NCBI GenBank assembly: GCA_013176395.1
Contig: JABMLP010000020.1
Coordinates: 620,001 to 684,000 of the forward strand
Origin: Venturia oleaginea
Lineage: Eukaryota > Ascomycota > Dothideomycetes > Venturiales > Venturiaceae
Direction: 5' to 3'
Length of the DNA stretch: 64,000 bases
In this document: in pieces, positions 45,004-55,270 of the stretch
Layout of the letters: every line of letters begins with the position of its first letter
How positions within the stretch are numbered: the first letter of the stretch is position 1
Program-made: the position numbers and the translations under genes
The notes under the pieces: generated by a model
The model's database searches: none
What the model was told of the DNA's origin: nothing
What the model saw: only the letters and a program-made list of their open reading frames with translations

Positions 45004-46477
45004 GTGTCTGATTAGAGCTTGGATGAACGACAAGTAGAGGTACAGAAATTGAGGCTCCTTGTGATACCTCTGTAAGCAAGCCTCATTTTATGTTCTAGAA
45101 ACGAGGGTGCGTACAGGGCTCTTTTTCCACACCAAAAGTTATTATGGGCTCCGGCGCATGTGTATGACATGGGATAATGGATCATAGGGCATGGAGCATG
45201 GGGCATGCACTTTGGCAGGGGTTCTTTTAGCAGAATGATGAGTTAGAGCAAGGGACAATGCACTCTTGCTGCTAGCGTACAACAAAACTTCGATTTCCCG
45301 TTGCGTGTGAACCGTGCCTATGATGATGGCACAATATTGATCCTGAGTTGGAGATTGGTGCGCGACGGTGCAAGTATCTGCCTGCAAAGATTCTCTCTGG
45401 CCACAAATATAACGGTGAGGATCTGAGGCGATAAGAAACTAGATTCGTCTCGTTCCTTGTTGACCGGGATAATCGGCAGCTGAATTGATGTCAATTCTAT
45501 GACTTTTATCGTGCTTTCGTAGTTAACTAGGACAAACTGCCAGTCGACTTAACTTGTGTTCTGACAGCCGTAGATTAGGATCCACAAGATTTTCCAGTAT
45601 AGGACTTTCATGAGATTTTAATTAAATCTGGAGATTTTCATATCACATAACAAGAAGTTTATGGGGGCGTAGTCGACAGACTAACGTTAAGCGACGTGTT
45701 TGATCGGCATGATTTTTATGCTCTCAGAAAAGCACGATATCACAGGTTGCAAGTGTCCTAATTAACCTTGAAAACACAATACCATACACCTGTCCAACTT
45801 AGCTAGTTGTTCGGTACGCAGCCAGATTGTCTTCCACGTGTTTTTCCTGGCCTGATCAAAGCCCCTCACAAGGTCGGGCTCAGAATGATCCGGACATTCC
45901 GCTTAGATTTGGTGAGAAAGCACCCTTTTTCCGAATTAGCTCCTCCAAAATAGAAGCTGTTCGAATAATAACTATACCGTCAGATACGCCCTAATAGCTT
46001 AAATGCTCTATCGATTTAGAAGTTTTGTTTTATCGCTCCTAAGGTGAGAGGACGGCAATAGTTAGTAGAAATTTAGGGGACTCCGCTAAAGTTTTGGGGG
46101 TTCGGCTTCCTGAAGTGTCCAAATCCTTCTGAACCCGACCTCGTACCGTGAAGTGTTGAACCCCGAATCTCAAGGTTAACAAAGCTCGGCCCTGAGACAC
46201 GTGAGACTCGTCGATGGATACCCGTGTCTACTATGAGTTCCTCACATGCAAGAGTTCTCGCGGTATCAACGCCGAGGTTACTTCGAGCATGAATTGTTGC
46301 TCGTTGGAATCGGCTGAAGGCTTAAGCTGCGGCTATTTCGCAGCCGGCTAGCTAGTAACCACCGTAGATTATTGCATCCCGTGGGCGGGTCAAGATCTGC
46401 TGCTGGCTTGTTGCCGGGTCGCTTCCTGCCGTGTCAATGAAGCTAGCTATGGTAGCAGGGGTGTCAGTTGTACCATA
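45004..46477. other. AT-rich gene-free stretch
   Basis: Beyond the Ssb 3' flank the DNA becomes AT-rich and ORF-poor (about 45450-46150), resembling old decayed repeat sequence at the edge of the transposon island. No element is recognised. Confidence 0.45.
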
Positions 46478-46517
46478 CTATGGTAGCCGGCCGATATATT
46501 GTTAGTATGGTGGCATA

Positions 46518-47926
46518 CTACGTTGCCGGCCTATTAGTTGTTAGCTCCACGCTAATACAGTGATATGAGGTCTCAATTTATCGGTATCTTCACCAAGATC
46601 TCAGCCATTTTTGGTGTTTCAGTACATTTATAAGCAGAATCTGATTGGCTGTATATATTACCACTTTGTATAGCCTCCTCTGGCCTCTTTAACGTCTTGA
46701 CATCTCTGCGGCATAGTCTCATGCAGTTCTATCAGTATTCCTGGTGTAACAGCTTCCCAGGCTTCCTTTACCACCTTTCTTAGCTCATCATAAGAGAAAA
46801 TCTTGTTGACTCCGTACATAGCTTCAATCCAGTCCTTCATCCAATTCCATATATCCTCAATTGGGTTGAGATCTGGCGAAAAGGGGGTCCAGAAAATCAT
46901 CCGAATACGTCTCTCTCGAATCTCCCTTTGAGCTACCTTTCCTGCATGCCCAGAAGCATTATCTTGCATCAGAGACAGCTCAGGGTTCATACGTAACCAG
47001 CCGTGTATCAGGGGTATAATTCTCTCTGCGTAAGACTCCTGATTAATACTCCCCCATTCCTTCTCCCAGAATAGGCAAGGGCCATTGCCAGAAAGCCCTG
47101 AAAAACAGCCCCAAAACATCCATCCTATACGTCTCTGACGCTTCTCAAGTACGCAGTCAGGGTGGAGTTCTTCCCCCGGTGTCCTTGTAACCCACTGCCT
47201 CTTATGTCTTCCTCCTGTCACCCAGGTTTCGTCGCTCCAAAGAATGTATAGCCAGTCCTGGAGAGTCCAATTGCGGTGTTCCTCAGCCCAGGCAAGACGT
47301 AGATCCCTATCCTTCTGCGAGAGAGGAGGTTTTTGGCGTGCGATATAGCGTCGGTGGCCCCTTTTTGCGACTGCTTTTCGGATGATGTCTCCGGTGATAT
47401 TGAAGTGGGAGAATGGGCCATTTGCGAGGGCTGGGAAGGAGGTAAGCTGTGTAGCTATTGACTTACAAATATACGCAATTATCTCGTTAATCTGCTAATC
47501 TGTAAGATGGCTTTTTGGGCCTACTTTCCCGCTTTTCTGTGGTGTAGGACGACCAGTTGTACAAGCGTAAGAGATCTGGCGGATTGAGATATCGATAGGG
47601 GAGTCCTTCCTAAGGTAATGATCTCGAATCTGTTGGTGTTTGAAGCCTGCTTCATGAAGAGTAACAATTCCAAGGCGGAGATCTCGAGATAGCTCTTGGC
47701 GGCAACGATATGAGGAGGTGGTGGTGGTGGTAGTAGAAATACCAGATTCTTGAGATAATTGAGACATTGCGATAACCGCACGAGAGAGAGAGAGATTGAA
47801 TGCACAAGTCAGAGAGAGAAAGGGACCACTGAATACGTGTAATATACACAAGATATACAGACCGGTGGTTTCAAGTACGTTGATGCATTGGCCACGAGCT
47901 AACAACTAATAGCCATGTAACCATAG
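46518..47926 (-). mobile_element. Nested Tc1-like transposon (inner)
   Basis: The left end CTACGTTGCCGGCCTATTAG (46518) is mirrored by ...CTAATAGCCATGTAACCATAG ending at 47926. The innermost 17 bp (CTATTAGTTGTTAGCTC) match exactly. TA dinucleotides flank both sides (46516-46517, 47927-47928). At 1409 bp it is a full-length element sitting 39 bp inside the end of the outer one. Confidence 0.82.
46658..47767 (-). pseudogene. Tc1-type transposase with one nonsense codon (inner element)
   Basis: The frame from ATG 47767 (MSQLSQESG) to 46658 spans 370 codons and is broken only by one TAG at 47497-47495 (...SHLTD/stop/QINEIIAYI). The N-terminus holds a helix-turn-helix (LHEAGFKHQQIRDHYL). The DDE_3 domain shows Asp in WSDETWV, Asp in LMQDNASGHA and Glu in SPDLNPIE, with 34 residues between the last two (DD34E). 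With a single stop the copy is young but inactive unless read through. Confidence 0.88.
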
Positions 47927-47970
47927 TAAGCCATCGGCCAAGGGTCTTGTATATAACATGTAATGATGTA

Positions 47971-49011
47971 TTACTTAAGCCACCACTTCGTATGCCCACC
48001 CTGGGCATTGATTACATCTTGACATCGTGTACTCATACTAGCTACAAAATCTTGGAGTTGCAGTTCTGTTGTTGCCTCCCATGCCTCCTTCACTGCTATC
48101 CGAAGCTGGTTATAAGAAAGCTGTTTATCACTCCACTTACTTTCAATATAGTCCTTCGTTAGATTCCATACTGCCTCAATTGGGTTCAAATCTGGAGAGT
48201 ATGCAGGCCAGAAGATTGGTGTAATCCTTCGCTCTCTAAGCTCCTGAAAAGTCTCGCCAGCAGCATGCCCAGGAGCACCATCCTGCATAAGCTGGAGATC
48301 TGGATTTATCCGTAGCCATCCATCAATAACAGGTACCGTACGCTCACAGTATGAGCGCTGGTTAATTGAACCCCAATCTTTCTCCCAGAAGAGACAAGGC
48401 CCCTTTTGGGTACCGCTAAAACAGCCCCAGAACATCCAACCACGCCACTTCCGGATCTTATCAACTACACAAGTATTATCTAGCTCTTCACCAGATTGCC
48501 GAGTAACCCATTGCTTGCGATGCCTCCCTCCTGTCACCCAAGCCTCATCAGTCCATAAGATAGTATTCCATTGCTCTTGAGTCCAATTGACGTGTGCGAG
48601 AGCCCATTCAAGGCGTATTGCTCTATTTCGTTCTGAGAGAGGAGGTGTTGCTCGAACAACGTATTGTTTAAAGCCATGCTTTCGGAGGGCATTTCGTATA
48701 GCATACTCTCCTACTTCCCAAGATGCAAAGGGACCAGTAGCGAGGTGGAGGTAGGACATCAACCGATTTGTTCGTGAGTAGCGAATAAAGGTAATAAGCT
48801 CCTCAATCTGCTCCTCTGAGAGAGAAGGATCTCGGCCTTTCCGTTTCTTTGGCGTAGTTTGTTCGGCTTGGCACGTATTCTGGACCTGCCTCTGCGTGAC
48901 TTTGAGGTGGTTGGCGATGTGCTCGTAAGCCCAGCCAATATCTCGGAGGGTTCTGACTTGTAAACGCTCATCGCATGAAAGATCTGGTTGTTTTTGGCGT
49001 ACAGGGGGCAT
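47971..49011 (-). CDS. Tc1-type DD34E transposase, intact ORF (outer element)
   Basis: 346 aa from ATG 49011 (MPPVRQKQPDLS). The N-terminal HTH region includes LRDIGWAYEHIANHLKVTQR, followed by a second HTH-like part. The catalytic domain has Asp in WTDEAWV, Asp in LMQDGAPGHA and Glu in SPDLNPIE (34-residue spacing). Typical motifs GWMFWGCFSG and CLFWEKDWGSINQ are shared with the inner pseudogene, so the two elements are related but distinct. No stop or frameshift was seen, so the protein may be active. The TIRs are also conserved, though one end is now separated by the insertion. Confidence 0.92.
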   Translation of the reverse strand: MPPVRQKQPDLSCDERLQVRTLRDIGWAYEHIANHLKVTQRQVQNTCQAEQTTPKKRKGRDPSLSEEQIEELITFIRYSRTNRLMSYLHLATGPFASWEVGEYAIRNALRKHGFKQYVVRATPPLSERNRAIRLEWALAHVNWTQEQWNTILWTDEAWVTGGRHRKQWVTRQSGEELDNTCVVDKIRKWRGWMFWGCFSGTQKGPCLFWEKDWGSINQRSYCERTVPVIDGWLRINPDLQLMQDGAPGHAAGETFQELRERRITPIFWPAYSPDLNPIEAVWNLTKDYIESKWSDKQLSYNQLRIAVKEAWEATTELQLQDFVASMSTRCQDVINAQGGHTKWWLK

Positions 49012-49197
49012 TTTGGTGGTATACACAAGCCAGGTATGCCTTTAGGAACACGTAGGTAGAGTATAAAATAAGTTACAGTAACAACATATTATTAAGTATA
49101 CAGGCGAGAGGGCTCATTGGCAGCATGATACGCGCTAAAATTGTAAGCCCCCTGGCTGGTGGCGGCGTACTAACAATATATCGGCCGGCTACCACAG

Positions 49198-51342
49198 TAC
49201 TATCTGTAGAAGATTTAACGTCCCGAAATCGTACAATAAAACAGTCTCCCTAAAATGACTGTGCTGGAACGGTCCGAAAATGCGTGAGTAAGAGTGGCCT
49301 TTGGGTTCGATCCCCAACTTGGCGATGGCGCGGCACCTCTCCCTGTGTGTAATGTTTCCTCCTATCTCTAGGATGGAATGCTCTCGGATAGAGCGCGATG
49401 AACAATTACAATTAGCAGTCTGGAAGTTATGGGTAGCGCGAAGGGCGAGAGGTTGGAAGAGATAAATACCTGTCACATATTGCATAGAGATAGTTAGAGA
49501 TAGGCCCCGAAATCTGGCCTCTGGCCAAATCAATTAAACAACTTTCTGCCGAAATCGTACAACAATCAATAGAAATAATTCTAAAAAGTAGCTAGCGAGA
49601 AAGGAGTGTCCTTGATTTAGTGCTAGAAGAAACTTTTAGAGTTATCCTTTCGTTATTGGTAGCTGAATCAATCCAGGAGAGAAGAGAAGGGAGGGGACGA
49701 TTTCGGAACGTTGAATCTCCTATTACTGATAGACCATAGTAGCTTGCGGAAGATCGTTGTATTAATCGATCCCTTTTCTTCTCGTAGAATTTCTTATTTT
49801 CCGGCCGCTGTGGGTCGATCGACAACTATGTCTGTGTAAGTAAGATATGGGTATATTCTCAAAGAGTAACCCCTCAGTTCCCATACATTTTTGTTAAGGA
49901 AATCCCTAATACTTAATTTGGTACTCGAATCCTACAATCGTAGCTGTTCAAATCCACATTCATCCCCCCCAGGCCATACAGGGGTTTGATAGGGAGAAAA
50001 GAGATCAGGCTCAGGGTTTGTATGGAGTATCCCCTTTCCTTGCCAAAAAATATCGTTTAATCCGGCCATAGTGGCTGGGACTACCCCAGACTCGATCGAC
50101 AACCAACCCTATATAAGTAAGAGGTGGGCACCTTTTAAAGAACACTCCCTTAGAAGCTCCAACAATATCTTAAGGAGATCCCTAAGACTTTACTAGAACA
50201 ATTATCGGTCCTACTGATCGTGCCGAAGGTGAGAAAAGGAATGCGGAATCAGATGAGATTCACGTGATATCCAATTCAATTTAATCCCACAGGCTTTGAA
50301 TTATTCAGATGTCCGGTCTAATCCTTGGGAAGTTTCACTTCGATTTATTTCCAGCCAGGGAATCATGCGTAGAATACGTCCGTATATAAGATATAACTGG
50401 GTTTTAGGTCCAGAGCACCAGAATCTGCTCCTGCAAAACTCGTTATCTGATCCAGCCCTCGAGAACGAGTCTGGTTTGAAATTCGGTCTGATCCTGTGTA
50501 CTCGGTTCGCTCTGGTCGCACCACTGCTTCTGATTTCTTCACCGCATTGCGGTTGGTGCGGTCGTTTCTTGCAGTTCATCCAATTGCTCCAAGACCATAA
50601 TCATGGCCTCTTTGCCCTCGACAATTTCCTTCGCTTAAGTCTTGTTCACTATTGCGAGTTGTATTCCCGGCAGAGAAATCTCCCGAAAAGTGCAATATAT
50701 TATCGCATGTGTACATGCATTTTGCATGTTCTAGTCTCTCTATAAAATGAGGGGACCATGAGGTAAGACCGGAATTGCCTCCGATATCTCCCTAAAATAG
50801 TGATCACTCCAGACCTGAAATATTTATATTCGATAACGACAACCAACCAAAAACAAGGGCGAAGTTATCTTGGTGGAGATATCCTATAACTAGCGATCTA
50901 TATCCACTCTAGATTACTATGTCGAGGATATTTCCGGGCATATGTCAACGCCTAGAGCAGTGCATGCTAGAGAATATGGCCGAAATTGCTGGTTCTTCTC
51001 GAGTACTAGGTACTTGCCTACCGATAATCATGCCTTTCGAAAGTACTATTGTCATTGCTGACCAGTTCAGGTGTGAACATCTTCGCAATCGGTTCTGTTT
51101 TGGTAACTTTAATCTTAAAATGGTCGGGAGAAACATGAATATACTTTGTAGGCGTCAATTCAACCGACCCGGATTGATCAATGCTTCTGGGAGTATTATG
51201 GTTAGCATGTGCAGCCAGAGGCTTTAGACGGGTATAAAACAGACAACCTACCGTACCTGATTCCAATCCATCATTAACATCTTTCTCCGAATTCTAACAT
51301 CCTTCTCTGAGTTCCAACATCCTTCTCTGAACTCCAACAACA
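49198..51342. other. Degenerate repetitive DNA, no gene
   Basis: AT-rich, ORF-poor. Similar segments recur: 'ccgaaatcgtacaa' at about 49215 and 49551, and a block with 'cggcc(g/a)..gtgg.. cgatcgacaac..' followed by 'taagtaaga' at about 49801 and 50063, suggesting old tandem or dispersed copies. A tRNA-like T-arm at ~49318 lacks the rest of a tRNA. At 51290-51335 the motif 'catccttctctgaRttccaa' repeats just before the secreted-protein gene. Confidence 0.45.
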
Positions 51343-51703
51343 AGTAAATATCCAACCCTATAATCTCAATTTCGCTAATAAGTTGGTTACAGTGAAGCTC
51401 TTATCACCCATTCTGACCGCTCTGGGGCTCTTCGCCCTCCCGTCCCATGCGGGCTGGGACTGCTTTACAAGAACCGACCAACCATACCCCCCGGAATACA
51501 TTCCATCTGCCAACGCTTTCAGCCAAAGAAACTGCGGAGTAGCTGGAGGCACCTATATCACTACCCCTCTGGCCCACTGCCATAGCAACGCTTCTGGAAA
51601 TTGCCCTCCAGTTTTCTTGAAAGCATACAGGCCATTTTTTACAGCACCTGGAAAAATAACCATTCAGGTCCGCGTCTACTATGTATGCAAGCAGACAGCA
51701 TAG
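51343..51703 (+). CDS. Small secreted Cys-containing protein, start codon split by an intron
   Basis: The ORF has no in-frame ATG after its upstream stop. A 49-nt intron (51344-51392; GTAAAT donor, GCTAAT branch site, TTACAG acceptor) joins A at 51343 to TG at 51393, making ATG. The spliced product is 103 aa and begins MKLLSPILTALGLFALPSHA, a textbook signal peptide with a likely cleavage after SHA. The mature ~83 residues contain five cysteines (GWDCF, RNCGV, AHCHS, GNCPP, YVCKQ) and aromatic residues. It lies in a transposon island, like many fungal effector-type genes. I recognise no family. The gene could be silent; the model rests on splice signals and the leader peptide. Confidence 0.6.
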
Positions 51704-52007
51704 ATGGGGGTAGATAACAAATCGCGTTCGGTACTAAGGATTTGGAGAGACGTTGGGGAAGTTGAAGATGAAGATGTACAGGGACGGAAACACTTTGGGA
51801 AATTGGTCGGGGTGCACGCAAATCTGTTACACCATTCTTTATTTCGGTACGCCCATCCTCAAAGCGGAGCGAAAACACAAAACAATGCAACTTTCCTACC
51901 TTACTGAATGTATTGTTCCGTGACTGCAGTTCTGATTTTCAGGGTTGTATCATGCTCGATGGATCATCAGGCTCATTGTTATTCGTGGGTGCAAGGGGTG
52001 TGTCCAT
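51704..52007. other. Short intergenic gap, nothing recognised
   Basis: 3' flank of the secreted-protein gene and insertion-site flank of the LINE-like element. Confidence 0.4.
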
Positions 52008-52020
52008 AGGAAGTCTTTCC

Positions 52021-52058
<38 letters not shown>

Positions 52059-53019
52059 ATTCAGGTCTAGCGGAGGCGTGGCCTTCGGCCACGCCCCTAG
52101 GAGCTCCCACAGGCTACGGGGACGTGCTAATATATATAACAAGAGGGGATCTAAGTATAATAAGAAAGCATTTTGAGCAAGTACGGATGTGTCCTAAAGG
52201 ACAGCGCTTAGTAAGATCCTACCTCCACTAGTAGGGGCCAAAGTATTCCGTCAGACGGTCGGCTGATAAAATCAGAGTGTTGCCATGCGGCTGAGGGCTG
52301 GGAAGCCCTGAGTAGGATAGACGTCGAAGGTGTGCGTAATCCTTGTGGATAGTAGTTCTGGGTAGTTGCTCATGATAAAAGAAGGAAACAGTAAAGACTC
52401 TAAAGAGTGTCCACAGCCCAAACTCCAATTTCGAACCGTAATAAAATAAACGAAAGTTGTTCCTAGCTATCTGGCACGGTAGCTGGGACGTCAAGTACCG
52501 TAGCCCTACCTTCGGCAGGTGTCGGGCGTCTCTCTTTTCTGGCGTAGCGACCAGGCAGTTCGCTGGGGTCGTGAGATGGAGACCTGTTAGCCCAGCGCTG
52601 AGGGGTCCCCTCAAGCGTCCTCGGCCCACGCTTGTTATCCTCTCGAGAGGTCGAGTGGGTTGGATCCTGCTGAGCAATTGGATGCTAGGCGATTGGCCTT
52701 ACTACAGCAAAACCGTACTAATCTTGCCTGCGCTAGCATCGAGGCTGCGGCCTTATAGGAGATGTCGGATGCTGGACTGAAGGGATGTGGTTGTACAGAA
52801 AAACTCCGCGAAGCTAGTACGGTACAAGCTACGGGACTGCGGCCCCATAATTGGTGTCGAATTGTTTACTACTGACAGTGGTGTGCGTTTCGAGGGTCTC
52901 GGGTCCGAGATGTTCGTGGGAGGTGGGGGGCCTTTGATGCTCTCGATGGCCGGGTCGAAGTGGTCGAGGGATGTGGCCTCCGGAGGCCAAAAGGTAGGGA
53001 AGTTGACCTGGAGGGCAAA
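52021..53019 (-). mobile_element. LINE-like retroposed insertion with 13-bp target-site duplication
   Basis: The identical 13-mer aggaagtctttcc occurs at 52008-52020 and 53020-53032, directly flanking the segment. Read on the minus strand the insert ends in a GC-rich hairpin (GGGGCGTGGCCGAAGGCCACG at ~52075-52098) followed by an (ACT)n tail, as expected for the 3' end of a fungal LINE. No reverse transcriptase is encoded, so it is either 5'-truncated or a SINE-like passenger. The longest ORFs inside show no domain. Confidence 0.75.
52022..52058. repeat. (AGT)n microsatellite, tail of the retroposed element
   Basis: About twelve copies of agt on the plus strand, equivalent to an (ACT)n 3' tail on the minus strand. 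Confidence 0.93.
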
Positions 53020-53136
53020 AGGAAGTCTTTCCGAGTCAGACTGCGATGGGCATTCTCACTACAATGCGGCCCAAGATCATTATGCAAGAAAAGCCTTTTC
53101 ATGGTTTATGTAAAGAAGTTCCAACTGCAGTCTTCT

Positions 53137-53287
53137 ACCAGCGCGCGTCAGTCTTGTTTCAATAACTAATGAATACAAGGCCACTAGTGGGATAGTTTGC
53201 CAATGAGTGACCTCAGATGTTGTTGATCAGCTTACCAACCAATGAATACCAATCGAAAAGTTGAAACAAGACTGACGCGCGCTGGTT
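53137..53287. mobile_element. 151-bp MITE with ~25-bp terminal inverted repeats
   Basis: ACCAGCGCGCGTCAGTCTTG at the left is mirrored at the right end (complement ending at 53287), with further similarity inward (taatgaatac / caatgaatac). No coding capacity. A clear target duplication was not seen. Confidence 0.8.
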
Positions 53288-53457
53288 GATTAAACGAAAC
53301 CAGAAACAGACCCTACCATCACGTTTTATCTGTCCGATATGGCTCTTTGGTGAGACCCTGTAGAATACGGCCGGCATCTCCTTTGATCAAACCAAAGTAC
53401 CCTCATACCGACATCAAACTGGCGTCTCTTCCACTCCCCGTCACCGCTCCCACCGAG

Positions 53458-54901
53458 ATGGGCACCAAAAACAGGAGTGAGTGGCCTCTCGATCCTACTT
53501 CGCAAGATGTGTGACCATTGCTGACCGTGGTTTTCCCATTTGTGTAGGAGTTGCGGCGCACGAATGTGTCTCCGACGAAGCGCTCGTACACCTCAAGTCC
53601 TACAAATACTCCAGCATTGACAAGTCGTACATTTCGAGATACATACTCAAACACTACTGGAATGCATTTGTGGAACTACTGCCTCTTTGGCTGGCGCCAA
53701 ACCTAGTGACGCTGCTGGGCTTCTTTTTCATATTGGGCAACGTTGCTTTGATGGTGTGGTATGTGCCGGACATGGTCGGACCGGCGCCTGGGTGGGTGTA
53801 CATCAGTTTTGCCGTGGGAGTTTGGATGTATTCGACTTTGGATAACGTGGATGGGAAGCAGGCGAGAAGGACTGGGACTTCGAGTCCGTTGGGGGAGCTA
53901 TTTGAGTGAGCAGTGAACCGGATACTAGTTGCGCGAAAACGCTGACATGGAATAGCCACGGAATTGACTCCTTGAATTGCACATTGGCAAGCTTGCTCGA
54001 AGCGGCAGCCATGGGTTTCGGAGCCTCGAAAACAGGAGCCTTCACTGCTTTAGTACCCTGCCTACCAATGTTCTTTTCCACATGGGAGACATACCATACA
54101 CACACTCTTTACTTGGGATATTTCAATGGGCCGACTGGTAGGGTCAGCGGAGCTCTTGATTAAAACATGGCTGACAGATGTGTAGAGGGTCTCATCATCG
54201 CAACGGCCATGATGGCCGTCTCTGGAATTTATGGTCCTGATGTTTGGAAGCAACCTATAATCGCGGTCCTTCCCTCCCTCTCCCACTTCATAGAGCCAAA
54301 CACCACCATCAGGGACCTTTGGATTCCTATCATATTCGGTGCTTTCTGCATCGCCCATTGGCCTGCATGCGTCTATAACGTTTACGTTGCAAGAAAATCC
54401 CGAGGCCAGAACATGGCTCCTCTGTTTCTGGAATGGACCCCTATGGTTGTCTTTACAGCAAGCACAGTGGCATGGCTCGGAAGCTCCAACTCCTTCATTC
54501 TCAAGGAGAACCATCTCGTTCTTTTCTGCCTGACAATGTCCCTGGTGTTCGGCCGCATGACGACGAAAATCATCCTTGCCCATCTCACTAAACAACCATT
54601 CCCATACTGGACGGTTCTCATTACGCCGCTTGCTGGAGGAGCTCTGCTTGCAAACGTGCCTGCCTTTTTGGGGCTGCGCCCGATCACACACGAATGGGAA
54701 TTGTTCTACCTGAGGGCTTACTTCGTTTTTGCTGTCATCGTTTATGGAAGATGGGCGCATCTAGTCATTACGAGCATCTGCGAGTACCTTGGAATCAACT
54801 GCTTGACGATACCCACGGCCCAACTCAAGGCGAACGAGAAGATTGCCAATGGTGATGCTGTCAAGGCAGCGCAGAACGGAGGAGTTGGAAAGCATGATTG
54901 A
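53458..54901 (+). CDS. sn-1,2-diacylglycerol choline/ethanolamine phosphotransferase
   Basis: Four exons (53458-53476, 53548-53905, 53956-54137, 54186-54901) give 424 aa. The first exon is 19 nt (MGTKNR). The CDP-alcohol phosphotransferase motif DG(x)2AR(x)8G(x)3D(x)3D is complete and spans intron 2: [20 protein letters not shown] followed by F/DHGIDSL. About eight to ten hydrophobic segments follow, as in Cpt1/Ept1. The enzyme completes the Kennedy pathway in the ER membrane, making phosphatidylcholine and/or phosphatidylethanolamine. Substrate preference cannot be read from sequence here. Confidence 0.94.
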
Positions 54902-55270
54902 GCGATCTGCGAGAGAAGATACATGGGGTACAACAGCTTGCTCGTTCAAAATTCTCAGAAAGGAGATAGGTTGGGACTTGTGGACTTCGAGGTGTTGCGG
55001 ACGTTTGGTTCTAGGAGACTCAGGAAAATTGGCCGCGCTAAGGGTTGGCATATGACATTAATGAGGATGTCTTGTATACTTGTAATTTATTCGTATAGTG
55101 AGCGTTCTAGCAGGACGCGTTATCAAGAGCGTTAGGTCTCTGCCTGAAAGGTGAAAGGAAAGGAACCCGTGACTTTGTTAGCGACAAGGCATTTGTTCAC
55201 GTTTCACGCCATCACTAGCCAATACATGTATCTTACATCCGGATGCTTGGTATGTACGGCGAGATAGTTA
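54902..55270. other. Intergenic, nothing recognised
   Basis: 3' flank of the phosphotransferase gene up to the TA-flanked pogo element. Confidence 0.4.

Larger units (their letters stand above)
46478..49197 (-). mobile_element. Tc1-type transposon (outer), TA-flanked, interrupted by a nested element
   Basis: The ends are near-perfect inverted repeats: CTATGGTAGCCGGCCGATAT... at 46478 and its complement ending at 49197, matching at 31 of 32 positions including the flanking TA. TA duplications sit at 46476-46477 and 49198-49199. Removing the inner element (46518-47926 plus one TA) leaves about 1.31 kb, the normal Tc1 length. The intact transposase at 47971-49011 belongs to this outer element. 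Confidence 0.88.

Noticed and set aside
49315..49345. tRNA-like T-arm (TTGGGTTCGATCCCCAA)
   Set aside because: The 5-bp stem and loop fit, but no matching acceptor stem, D-arm or anticodon arm lies 50-60 bp upstream.
52228..52677. 149-codon minus-strand ORF inside the retroposed insert
   Set aside because: No reverse transcriptase, endonuclease or other known domain; frame breaks on both sides.
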